A stretch of 10,054 nucleotides of DNA from JAABRU01 sp050180235 (GCA_050180235.1 JBFXEJ010000162.1:1-10054); one strand, 5' to 3'. Counted from the stretch's first letter, positions 1-5,203 are shown. Notes: generated by a model from the letters alone, not told the origin. Program-made: numbers and translations.

Positions 1-55
1 CTTCAAGTTCCTGACGTTCACTGTCTGTAAGACTCACAAGATATTTTTTCCGCAT
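1..55 (-). CDS. IS630-family transposase, N-terminal fragment (cut by window edge)
   Basis: The minus strand encodes MRKKYLVSLTDSERQELE and runs off the left edge still open. This matches the register of the N-terminus of the complete transposase nearby (MNRKYIVRLSGEEREYL), where a basic start leads into the helix-turn-helix DNA-binding domain of IS630 transposases. A GAGGGAG ribosome-binding site (64-70) lies about 8 nt upstream of the ATG at 53-55. A good promoter sits upstream at 91-119. Only 18 residues are visible, so the family call rests on the alignment with the neighbour, the promoter layout and the similar element tip. Whether the gene is intact cannot be seen. Confidence 0.6.
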   Translation of the reverse strand, partial: MRKKYLVSLTDSERQELE

Positions 56-65
56 TGTTTTCTCC

Positions 66-88
66 CTCAATTTTTTTTTCAGATTGAG
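66..88 (-). repeat. Inverted repeat overlapping the ribosome-binding site of the partial transposase
   Basis: CTCAAT (66-71) and ATTGAG (83-88) are perfect 6-bp arms. The downstream arm, in transposase sense, runs into the GAGGGAG ribosome-binding site. The predicted transcription start lies inside the upstream arm, so only RNA started outside the element would carry both arms intact. The stem is short and AT-rich, so pairing would be weak. Confidence 0.35.
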
Positions 89-90
89 AA

Positions 91-119
91 ATTATAATGC
101 GTCAGTTTAATTTTGACAA
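91..119 (-). promoter_or_regulatory. Sigma70-type promoter of the partial IS630 transposase
   Basis: On the minus strand, TTGTCA (114-119) and a perfect TATAAT (91-96) are separated by 17 bp. The -35 box lies inside the terminal repeat of the element, a common IS arrangement. Transcription would begin near position 84, about 30 nt before the ATG. Confidence 0.65.
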
Positions 120-126
120 GACACTA

Positions 127-158
127 ATACTTTGTCAATCTTGTTTTTATGAGTTGAA
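127..158. repeat. Terminal inverted repeat, left end of the IS630 element
   Basis: Begins ATACTTTGTCAATCTTG and matches the reverse complement of 1337-1368 at 27 of 32 positions. The transposase stop codon (TAA, 147-149) lies inside this repeat, so the C-terminal residues are encoded by the element end. Confidence 0.8.
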
Positions 159-782
159 TTTTGGGTACAGACGTTTGAGTTTTATACGGGCATCTTCGGC
201 AGTAAACTGCCATTCAACACTTTTCTGCTGTCCGTTGCGTGTCTGTTCCCATGCTCCTGTTTCATTGCGCAGAGTTTCAATATCCGGGATTCGCCGGTCA
301 AGGCATTGCCGTGTCAATACGCTGAGTTCGATTTCAGCGATATTCAGCCAGCTTCCGTGTTTCGGTGTATAATGAATTTCAAGACGGTTTATCAGTTTCC
401 GTGCTTCTTCAGGCGGAAATGCCTCATAGAAAGAAGCGGTTTTATGAGTATTCAGATTATCACAGACAAGCCGGATATAATCCGCATCAGGGTAACGGTT
501 TTCCAGAAGGTCTCTGACCTCCTGCGCCCAGTCTTTTGCTGTCCTGCGTTCCCTGACATTCACATGACGCTGACCGTTCAGGGGTTCGGTAAACATAAAA
601 ATTTCCGCTGTCCCGTTACGTTCATATTCATAATCCTCCCTCTGCGGTTTTCCGGGTACGGCGGGAATTTTCCGTCTTGTCTCCCCGATAAGCTGAACGG
701 GCTGCTCATCCATACATACTGTCGGAATCTTCGGATCATACGGCAGACAGTATATATCAAGTATATCTTCCATATTTGCCAC
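147..782 (-). CDS. IS630-family transposase, second frame (DDE catalytic half)
   Basis: This is the catalytic domain of the transposase, which cuts and joins DNA at TA targets using two metal ions held by a DDE triad. The triad is visible: D in VCMDEQPVQL, D in LVCDNLNTHK, and E in HGSWLNIAEIE, the usual IS630 signature. The frame is open upstream from the A8 run near 850 without a stop (residues read NELKPHLRRCRVIPPGQNAGFV). It therefore joins the first frame by a -1 shift to give about 380 residues, close to the family's usual length. A GTG at 780-782 could start it alone, but no ribosome-binding site is evident there. The stop lies in the left inverted repeat. Catalytic residues are intact, so the element may still move. 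Confidence 0.88.
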   Translation of the reverse strand: MANMEDILDIYCLPYDPKIPTVCMDEQPVQLIGETRRKIPAVPGKPQREDYEYERNGTAEIFMFTEPLNGQRHVNVRERRTAKDWAQEVRDLLENRYPDADYIRLVCDNLNTHKTASFYEAFPPEEARKLINRLEIHYTPKHGSWLNIAEIELSVLTRQCLDRRIPDIETLRNETGAWEQTRNGQQKSVEWQFTAEDARIKLKRLYPKFNS

Positions 783-835
783 AAATCCGGCATTCTGTCC
801 GGGTGGAATAACCCGGCACCTGCGGAGATGGGGTT

Positions 836-1279
836 TCAGTTCATTTTTTTTAAAGTCTGCCTCACTGTTTCATGGGAAACCGAATCTGAAATTCCAAGTT
901 CCACAACTTTGTCAGCCGGCAGTCTTAATGTCCACCGGGCATATCCTTCAGGCGGATTACCGCATCTGAGAGCGATCAGTCTTGCCTCTTTTTCTCCGTC
1001 AAACTTCGGCATCTGCCGGGGATTTTTCTGTTTCCTGCGGTTCAGGGCGGATTCAATGCCTTCTTCAACCAGTCTCTGCCGGACTCCTGAAACCGTATTT
1101 TTGTGCACTGAAAAAATTTCCGCAATCTGTCCGTCCGGCCAGTCGGGGCCGTCTGCGTCAGCTTTCAGAAGAATATGCGCATGTCTGATTTTATATGCCG
1201 CAGTTTTTCCTTTTGCAGTTATCCCGTTCAGATATTCACGTTCTTCACCGCTCAGACGCACAATATATTTCCTGTTCAT
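836..1279 (-). CDS. IS630-family transposase, first frame (DNA-binding half)
   Basis: This frame encodes 147 residues with the N-terminal helix-turn-helix part of an IS630 transposase. MNRKYIVRLSGEEREYL opens the protein. A first DNA-binding region (DGQIAEIFSVHKNTVSGVRQRL) is followed by the basic NRRKQKNPRQMPKFDGE linker and a second region ending SHETVRQTLKKMN. The domain would bind the element ends. The ATG at 1277-1279 is chosen because GGGGAGGA lies 7-8 nt upstream; a TTG five codons earlier overlaps that site and is unlikely to be used. The frame ends at TGA 836-838, 5 nt after an A8 run. A -1 slip there leads straight into the catalytic frame, so this half is best read as part of one fused transposase. 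Made alone, it could act as an inhibitor, as in other frameshifting IS elements. Confidence 0.85.
   Translation of the reverse strand: MNRKYIVRLSGEEREYLNGITAKGKTAAYKIRHAHILLKADADGPDWPDGQIAEIFSVHKNTVSGVRQRLVEEGIESALNRRKQKNPRQMPKFDGEKEARLIALRCGNPPEGYARWTLRLPADKVVELGISDSVSHETVRQTLKKMN
844..851 (-). promoter_or_regulatory. Probable programmed -1 frameshift site (A8 run)
   Basis: In transposase sense the first frame reads ACT TTA AAA AAA ATG AAC TGA. A one-base backward slip on the A8 run gives TTA AAA AAA AAT GAA CTG and enters the catalytic frame. A GC-rich hairpin (CCGGGT/ACCCGG, 799-816) lies 27 nt downstream, farther than the 5-9 nt usual for a stimulatory structure. A fixed one-base loss in the run would look the same. 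Confidence 0.7.
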
Positions 1280-1280
1280 T

Positions 1281-1327
1281 ATGATCCTCCCCAAAGTGTA
1301 TTTTTATACCTGTAAACGGAGGATCAT
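1281..1327 (-). promoter_or_regulatory. Inverted repeat that can sequester the transposase ribosome-binding site
   Basis: ATGATCCTCC (1281-1290) and GGAGGATCAT (1318-1327) are perfect 10-bp complements. In RNA read on the minus strand the upstream arm pairs with the GGAGGATCAT that contains the ribosome-binding site and ends just before the ATG. Transcripts entering from outside would fold and be poorly translated. A transcript started at the possible internal -10 boxes (1328-1333 or 1303-1308) would lack most or all of the upstream arm. IS10 and IS50 use this logic against impinging transcription. Confidence 0.7.
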
Positions 1328-1354
1328 TTTATACTTTTCAACTCACAAAATCAA
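1328..1354 (-). promoter_or_regulatory. Possible transposase promoter
   Basis: On the minus strand, TATAAA (1328-1333) is preceded by TTGATT (1349-1354) with a 15-bp spacer, shorter than ideal. A second TATAAA lies at 1303-1308 without a good -35 box. Start sites from these boxes would fall within or after the upstream arm of the hairpin. Confidence 0.35.
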
Positions 1355-1368
1355 GGTTGACAGAGTAC
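1337..1368. repeat. Terminal inverted repeat, right end of the IS630 element
   Basis: On the minus strand it begins GTACTCTGTCAACCTTG. It also holds TTGACA on the plus strand (1357-1362), an outward-facing -35-like box. The strong terminator at 1389-1421 would stop transcription from it. Confidence 0.8.
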
Positions 1369-1388
1369 TAATACAATTCAAAAATCCG

Positions 1389-1421
1389 CACCCGGCAGTT
1401 TCTGCTGCCGGGTGTTTTTTT
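1389..1421. terminator. Strong intrinsic terminator, probably bidirectional
   Basis: CACCCGGCAG (1389-1398) and CTGCCGGGTG (1405-1414) form a perfect 10-bp stem with a 6-nt loop. T7 follows on the plus strand. On the minus strand, a CGGA then T5 follows the stem, directly after the stop of the PhnD-type gene. It ends that gene and would block plus-strand transcription coming out of the IS630 element 20 bp away. Confidence 0.9.
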
Positions 1422-2304
1422 ATTTTGTTGACAGTTTCTTTTTCATCTCTTCCAGTTCCCGGATAATGTCATAGGTTTTGTCATCAGTTTTCATGTATCC
1501 GCCGCATTGCAGTTTTTCCAAATTCTCTTTATGGGAATTAAAGGAAATCAGGGCATTCTGAAATGCCAGTTTCAAATCCTGGGGCAGGTTCCGCAGGGCG
1601 CAGAAACAGGGACCCGGAATCAGTTCCGATGTTTTCAGAATCACAAAATCCTCATGCTTCACTTCCCCTTTTTCCACCATGCGATCCAGCAGTTTGTTTG
1701 CCACAGCCGCGACATCGGCTTTGCCGTTTTTTACCGCCAGAATGGAATCCCCATGTGAACCGGAAAATCCCACAGAGGAAAACCATGTTTTGGGATCAAT
1801 TTTCAGATCACGGGCAAACATCACACTGGGAACCAGATAACCGGAAGTGGAATCCGGTTCCGTAAACACAAAACTTTTTCCTTTGGTCTGTTCAAAGGTC
1901 TCAATCCCGCTTCCTTTTCTGACAATGATGATACCATTGTATCCGGGTTCGCCCTCTTTGCCCAGTTCCAGTGCCAGAACCTCAATGTCAGATTTTTCTT
2001 TGGCTTCCACATAACTTTTGGGACCCAGACGGGCAAATTCAATCTGGCCGTAGGCCAATGCCTGAATAATGCCTGCATAGTCTTTGGCTGTATAGGCTTT
2101 TACCGCAATGCCCGTCTCCTTTCCCAAATGTTCGGTAAGAGCCTGATAAATTTCCACATCCCCTTCTCCCATGCTGGGAACAAGCCCGACACGGATTTCT
2201 TTGGGTGTGCTGCTCTGCTGTGCCCATGCAGTTGACAGCAGCATTCCGCAGCCTGTCAAAAGAAAAATACAAACTGTTCCTGACACCATTTTTTTCCACA
2301 TCAT
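1420..2304 (-). CDS. PhnD-type substrate-binding protein (phosphate/phosphite/phosphonate class)
   Basis: The 294-residue protein has an export signal and the fold signature of PhnD-like binding proteins. GLVPSMGEGDVEIYQAL (40-56) opens the domain. YAGIIQAL...ARLGPKSYVEA (76-101), FTEPDSTSGYLVPS (147-160) and FSGSHGDSILAV (180-191) are the usual ligand-pocket stretches, and GKADVAAV (194-201) follows. Family members bind phosphonates, phosphite or related oxyanions for an ABC transporter or a sensor. The signal is ambiguous: LLTGC (15-19) is a lipobox, while AWA-QQ (26-30) suits signal peptidase I. AAAGGA lies 5 nt before the ATG at 2302-2304; a second ATG follows at once. No permease or ATPase gene is adjacent. 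The upstream chemoreceptor gene runs in the same direction, so this may be an orphan uptake or sensing protein. The exact ligand is not readable. Confidence 0.88.
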   Translation of the reverse strand: MMWKKMVSGTVCIFLLTGCGMLLSTAWAQQSSTPKEIRVGLVPSMGEGDVEIYQALTEHLGKETGIAVKAYTAKDYAGIIQALAYGQIEFARLGPKSYVEAKEKSDIEVLALELGKEGEPGYNGIIIVRKGSGIETFEQTKGKSFVFTEPDSTSGYLVPSVMFARDLKIDPKTWFSSVGFSGSHGDSILAVKNGKADVAAVANKLLDRMVEKGEVKHEDFVILKTSELIPGPCFCALRNLPQDLKLAFQNALISFNSHKENLEKLQCGGYMKTDDKTYDIIRELEEMKKKLSTK

Positions 2305-2381
2305 AAAAATCCTTTCTGTTGTCTGTTATAATATATACACATACTTAAAACATTTTTATACTTCTGCCGGGCGGATTTTAA

Positions 2382-2412
2382 CCGCAGAGTCACACAGAGT
2401 TTTTCTGTGCGG
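2382..2412. repeat. Interrupted inverted repeat between the PhnD-type and chemoreceptor genes
   Basis: CACAGA (2393-2398) and TCTGTG (2404-2409) form a stem with a 5-nt loop. Outer bases CCG (2382-2384) and CGG (2410-2412) can extend it across an internal bulge. The wording ACCGCAGAG..CACAGAG resembles dispersed palindromic repeats of the 'accgcagag' kind seen in many bacterial genomes. This is recalled similarity, not a search result. There is no T-tract, so it is not a classic terminator. Confidence 0.45.
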
Positions 2413-2414
2413 AA

Positions 2415-2432
2415 TTCAGATCCGAATCTGAA
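2415..2432. repeat. 7-bp inverted repeat with 4-nt spacer
   Basis: TTCAGAT (2415-2421) and ATCTGAA (2426-2432) are perfect complements around CCGA. It follows the chemoreceptor stop on the minus strand with no T-tract. It could be an operator ahead of the PhnD-type gene or an RNA-stabilising stem. The rest of the 180-bp spacer is AT-rich and shows no gene; TATATATTATAAC (about 2326-2338, minus strand) could hold a -10 box. Confidence 0.4.
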
Positions 2433-2484
2433 CCTCTGCAAATGTTTCAGGTAATGGTATAAATCCATCCGGAGCGGCAAACTT

Positions 2485-4653
2485 TCAGTTTGGCAATCCT
2501 CCGGCAAACGCAGCTGTCTGTGTGCGCACAGACAGGCCAAACTGATCCTCCCGGTATTTTCCCCTGAATACAGCATCATGAATCTTCCGAAGTTCATCTG
2601 CTTCAAGCTCCCCGGACACATCTTTTTCCTCATGATCTTCTTTGCCGTTCCGGATAGAATCCGACAGATTCTTCTGATCCTCGGCTTTCTGAAAATTCTG
2701 TTTTCTGTCAGGGGAAAACGTCCCGGATAAAATCACAGAACCGGAATCCGCAGGGTTTTTTTCTGCTGTTTTCCCTGTCTCTTTTTGGGAGGAAACAGGG
2801 GAAGGTGCAAATGCAGGATCTGCGCGTCTGCTGTCAGAATGCCTGAGCGGTTCGGCATCTTCTCCGGTTTTGCCGGTTCTGCCGCCTATGACCGCCATCA
2901 GTTGATTTACAGCATTTCTCATCTGCACGGCCTGTGCGTTCATATGCTGGGCTATGCCTGCGGCTTCCTGGGAACTGGCTGAATAGTCAAGTGACACTTC
3001 CTCAATTTCCGCTACTGCCGTATTGATTTGTTCAATTCCATTGGCCTGCATCTGTGAAGCCTCGCTGATACTGCGGATCATCTGATCAGCCTGATAAATC
3101 CTTTCACGCATCCCGGCAAAGGAAGTATCGGTTTTTCTTAATGTTTTGGACACAGTTTCAATTTTTCTGCCTATATCCCCAATCATTTCAGCCGAGTGTT
3201 TTGCTGCCGAAGAGGTACTGACAGCCAGACTCCGCACTTCGTTTGCAACCACAGCAAAACCGGCTCCGGCATTTCCCGCGCGTGCCGCCTCTATGGCTGC
3301 ATTCAGAGACAGCAGGCTGGTCTGGAATGCAATATCATCTATGGTTTTGACAATTTTTTTCGTCTCGGTTCCCAGACTGCTGATGGCTGTCACAGAATCC
3401 GCAAGTTCTCTCATAGCAGAGGAGGTCTGCTTCAGCATATCCCCGGATTCTGTCATCAGATTTTTGCTCTGCCTGGCATTTTCCGCATTCTTTTTTGTTG
3501 CTGCGGACATCATTTCCATTGATGAGGCAGTCTGCTGCAAAGATGCAGTCTGCCGGGATGAGGCATCTGCCAAAGAGTGGCTTGCAAGATTCATATGATC
3601 CGATGCAAATGCCACATCCTGCGCTCCGGCCTGCAGGATATCTATAATCCGTGTGATGGGCTGCACCACCCTGCGGCCCATGTAAAACATACCGAAAAGC
3701 AGCACTGCGGATATGACGGCAAAGAAAAGGGTGTTTTTGCGGATGGTATGACGGGTCTGAACCGAAATCTGCATTTCCGTGTTTTCCATCAGATGCTTTC
3801 TGTTTTCCACAAGTTCTTTGCGTATGACTTCCAGTTCCTGCTGAAATCTGTTTCCGCTTTCCCACAGGGCAGTAATTTCCTCTGCTGTCCGGCTGAAATG
3901 CAGATACAGTGTTTCAATCATACGGATATAGGAAAAATAGGCCTTCTCATCTGTTGCAAACTCAATATAATCCCCTGTAATGGAAGACTGCCGCACCTGT
4001 TCTTTCAGTATTTCCAGAACTGCTTCCTTTTCTTTCTGAAAAGACACAATATCCCCTTTGTTCAGAAGACTTTCCTGCAAAAGGGAAAAAAACCGGTTTC
4101 CGGCAATCACTGCATCCCTTGCCACATTGCGGAGATGCAGCAGATGAACATTGGCAGACTGATTTTCCATCTGGCATTTTAGTTCATGGCGGTTGAGCAA
4201 ATCAATGATCCGGATGCTCTGTTCTGTAAAATTTCCAAGCATCTGTTTGATTTCCGCGTCTTTTTCCTTTACGGATATGACAGAGGAAGCCAGTCTGAGA
4301 ACAGACTGCTGATAGGCCGCAAGCAGATGTTCCAGTGCTTCCAGTTTCCGGATGTCAAAAAAGGAACAGGATTTGCTTTCCTGCATATGCCGAATCGATT
4401 CACTGACAGACGCCAGGGATTTTTCCAAAGAGGACTTTTCCCTGTCCCGCAGGAAAATCTTTTCTCCAATGATGGCTTCCGTGAGACTGTGGTTCATACT
4501 GTTGAGGGTGCGGATTCCCCGGTTGTATTCAGTGATTTTTCTGAATCCGGAATCAGATGCCGCATACAGAAAAAAAACTATGCACAGCACCGCAGTTCCT
4601 GCAAGAATGAAACGTTTTTCCAGACTGATATTGTGATAAAGATGAAACCGCAT
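2485..4653 (-). CDS. Methyl-accepting chemotaxis protein (transmembrane chemoreceptor)
   Basis: This 722-residue receptor would relay ligand binding to the CheA kinase at the cell pole. Membrane helix 1 (about 13-32, FILAGTAVLCIVFFLYAA) is followed by a roughly 275-residue, mostly helical periplasmic sensor with no domain I recognise. Membrane helix 2 is at about 308-326. The signalling coiled coil (345-590) carries the conserved tip, with IAFQTSLLSLNAAIEAARAG and FAVVANEVRSLA (about 440-477). Only a short VVQPITRII stretch links helix 2 to the coil, so no complete HAMP domain is present. The tail (591-722) is polar and low-complexity and lacks an NWETF-like methylase tether. The ATG at 4651-4653 is chosen because GGGAGG (4663-4668) lies 9 nt upstream; an ATG ten codons earlier has no such site. 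The PhnD-type gene lies 180 bp downstream on the same strand and could encode a ligand-presenting partner, which is an inference. Confidence 0.93.
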   Translation of the reverse strand: MRFHLYHNISLEKRFILAGTAVLCIVFFLYAASDSGFRKITEYNRGIRTLNSMNHSLTEAIIGEKIFLRDREKSSLEKSLASVSESIRHMQESKSCSFFDIRKLEALEHLLAAYQQSVLRLASSVISVKEKDAEIKQMLGNFTEQSIRIIDLLNRHELKCQMENQSANVHLLHLRNVARDAVIAGNRFFSLLQESLLNKGDIVSFQKEKEAVLEILKEQVRQSSITGDYIEFATDEKAYFSYIRMIETLYLHFSRTAEEITALWESGNRFQQELEVIRKELVENRKHLMENTEMQISVQTRHTIRKNTLFFAVISAVLLFGMFYMGRRVVQPITRIIDILQAGAQDVAFASDHMNLASHSLADASSRQTASLQQTASSMEMMSAATKKNAENARQSKNLMTESGDMLKQTSSAMRELADSVTAISSLGTETKKIVKTIDDIAFQTSLLSLNAAIEAARAGNAGAGFAVVANEVRSLAVSTSSAAKHSAEMIGDIGRKIETVSKTLRKTDTSFAGMRERIYQADQMIRSISEASQMQANGIEQINTAVAEIEEVSLDYSASSQEAAGIAQHMNAQAVQMRNAVNQLMAVIGGRTGKTGEDAEPLRHSDSRRADPAFAPSPVSSQKETGKTAEKNPADSGSVILSGTFSPDRKQNFQKAEDQKNLSDSIRNGKEDHEEKDVSGELEADELRKIHDAVFRGKYREDQFGLSVRTQTAAFAGGLPN

Positions 4654-4719
4654 TCCTGTTTTCCTCCCTTTTGAATTTGGCATAATCTGTCTTTATACAG
4701 TTCATCAGTTAGTGCTGTA

Positions 4720-4831
4720 TTAGTAAAATATTAATTTTTTGTTAAAATCCGTTTTCACTGCCATAAGAAAATCTTCACAGATTTTTTAATCAAATATTAA
4801 CCTGATTCTAGTCATATGCTAATATTTTTCA
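4720..4831. promoter_or_regulatory. AT-rich divergent regulatory region with AATATTA repeats
   Basis: AAATATTAA occurs at 4726-4734 and 4792-4800, and its partial complement TAATATTT at 4820-4827. The last two form a perfect 8-bp inverted repeat (4792-4799/4820-4827) that overlaps a possible plus-strand promoter: TTAACC (4797-4802), 17 bp, TAATAT (4820-4825). A small hairpin, AAAATCT/AGATTTT (4768-4774/4779-4785), lies between. These could be regulator sites for the chemoreceptor gene or for the putative small RNA, but AT-rich DNA makes such matches by chance. Confidence 0.3.
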
Positions 4832-4917
4832 GATAAAAGAGTTCACGGGTTGATCAGGTGTCTCAGTTATTCGTTCCTTCCTCCACAGGGGAGTATGAAA
4901 ATACTCCCCGTTTTTAT
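4832..4917 (+). ncRNA. Possible small RNA upstream of the nucleotidase gene
   Basis: A strong plus-strand terminator at 4888-4917 has no protein gene before it: the chemoreceptor upstream runs away from it and no convincing reading frame lies in 4684-4887. A moderate promoter (TTAACC-17 bp-TAATAT, 4797-4825) would start a transcript near 4832, giving an RNA of about 85 nt. The segment contains no family I recognise. It could equally be a prematurely terminated leader of the gene at 5215. Confidence 0.4.
4888..4917 (+). terminator. Intrinsic terminator with GAAA tetraloop
   Basis: GGGGAGTAT (4888-4896), loop GAAA (4897-4900) and ATACTCCCC (4901-4909) form a perfect 9-bp stem capped by a GNRA-type loop, followed by GTTTTTATT. 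The minus strand has no T-tract after the stem, so it acts on plus-strand transcription. It insulates or attenuates the nucleotidase gene from anything started upstream. Confidence 0.88.
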
Positions 4918-5012
4918 TCAGAAATGTATATATCATTTTGGATAATCCTGCAGAAGGCACAGGCTTTCAGTTTGTGCTGCTGATTGGGAACAGGCAGGAA
5001 AACCTTCTGTTT

Positions 5013-5018
5013 TATAAT
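5013..5018 (+). promoter_or_regulatory. Perfect -10 box (TATAAT) ahead of the nucleotidase leader
   Basis: TATAAT at 5013-5018 would place the transcription start near 5025, at the first base pairs of the structured block at 5023-5167. No good -35 box lies 16-18 bp upstream (ACAGGC at 17 bp), so an activator may be needed. A 7-bp inverted repeat, CAGAAGG/CCTTCTG (4951-4957/5003-5009), brackets the -35 region. Confidence 0.5.
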
Positions 5019-5022
5019 GATG

Positions 5023-5167
5023 TCAGCAGATCGAAAAGTTCTCCGCAGAGCCGTTGAACGGAAAGTTTGCGGAGTGCAAAAAATGTATTTTTGCAGGGCT
5101 GTCCGTATTGGATCCGGGTGCAAAAATATAATTTCTGCATTCCTCCGGAAAGTTTTCGATCTGCTGA
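5023..5167 (+). ncRNA. Highly structured leader element of unknown type
   Basis: TCAGCAGATCGAAAA (5023-5037) and TTTTCGATCTGCTGA (5153-5167) are perfect 15-bp complements closing a 145-nt block. Inside are a 9-bp stem 5041-5049/5066-5074 (one G-U pair) with a small apical stem 5051-5054/5058-5061, an abutting 8-bp stem TGCAAAAA/TTTTTGCA (5075-5082/5088-5095), and stem 5119-5127/5131-5139 (8 of 9 pairs), extended by TCCGG/CCGGA (5113-5117/5145-5149). The block starts where a transcript from TATAAT 5013-5018 would begin and ends 37 nt before the ribosome-binding site. I recognise no known riboswitch. ATG flanks both arms (5020-5022, 5168-5170), so a small inverted-repeat transposable element is an alternative reading. 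Confidence 0.5.
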
Positions 5168-5203
5168 ATGCTGTTTTTTGTCAAACTGTAACTGTGCAAA
5201 AAA

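Larger units (their letters stand above)
1..124 (-). mobile_element. Right end of a second IS630-family element (partial)
   Basis: This segment carries the start of an IS630-like transposase, its promoter, and an end sequence resembling the tip of the complete element next door. On the minus strand the tip reads GTGTCTTGTCAA, against GTACTCTGTCAA and ATACTTTGTCAA for the two ends of the neighbour. The next two bases (125-126) are TA, the target dinucleotide of this family, and the neighbouring element starts directly after them. Similarity beyond the tip is weak, so this is a different IS630 subtype and not a second copy. The rest of the element lies outside the window. Confidence 0.65.
127..1368 (-). 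mobile_element. Complete IS630-family insertion sequence, about 1.24 kb
   Basis: The ends form imperfect 32-bp inverted repeats (127-158 and 1337-1368; 27 of 32 positions match). Flanking TA dinucleotides lie at 125-126 and 1369-1370, as expected for IS630/Tc1-mariner elements, which insert at and duplicate TA. An alternative boundary pair with TA at 128-129 and 1366-1367 (element 130-1365) cannot be excluded, because ACTAATAC occurs at both edges (123-130 and 1367-1374). The wider boundary is preferred because the neighbouring element's end also stops at the TA at 125-126. Two minus-strand frames fill the element and together make one transposase. There are no internal stops beyond the expected frame junction, so it may be active. 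Confidence 0.85.

Noticed and set aside
306..1466. A 386-residue plus-strand open frame across the IS630 element and the terminator.
   Set aside because: It is antisense to the two transposase frames with intact DDE motifs and runs through the strong terminator stem into the PhnD-type gene. No domain is recognisable.
3577..4182. A 201-residue plus-strand frame within the chemoreceptor gene.
   Set aside because: It is antisense to the sensor part of a well-supported receptor gene and has no ribosome-binding site or recognisable motif.
4768..4787. A 7-bp hairpin followed by T-rich sequence as a terminator.
   Set aside because: The stem AAAATCT/AGATTTT is almost all A-T pairs and too weak for a convincing terminator.
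4953..4972. A sigma54-type promoter at AGGCACAGGCTTTCA.
   Set aside because: The GG element is present but the required GC at the -12 position is not, so it fails the family's two invariant dinucleotides.
5012..5140. A 42-codon minus-strand frame starting MQKLYFC with GGAGGA in front.
   Set aside because: The GGAGGA touches the ATG with almost no spacing and the frame lies within the inverted-repeat block, so its openness and purine box are explained by the repeats.
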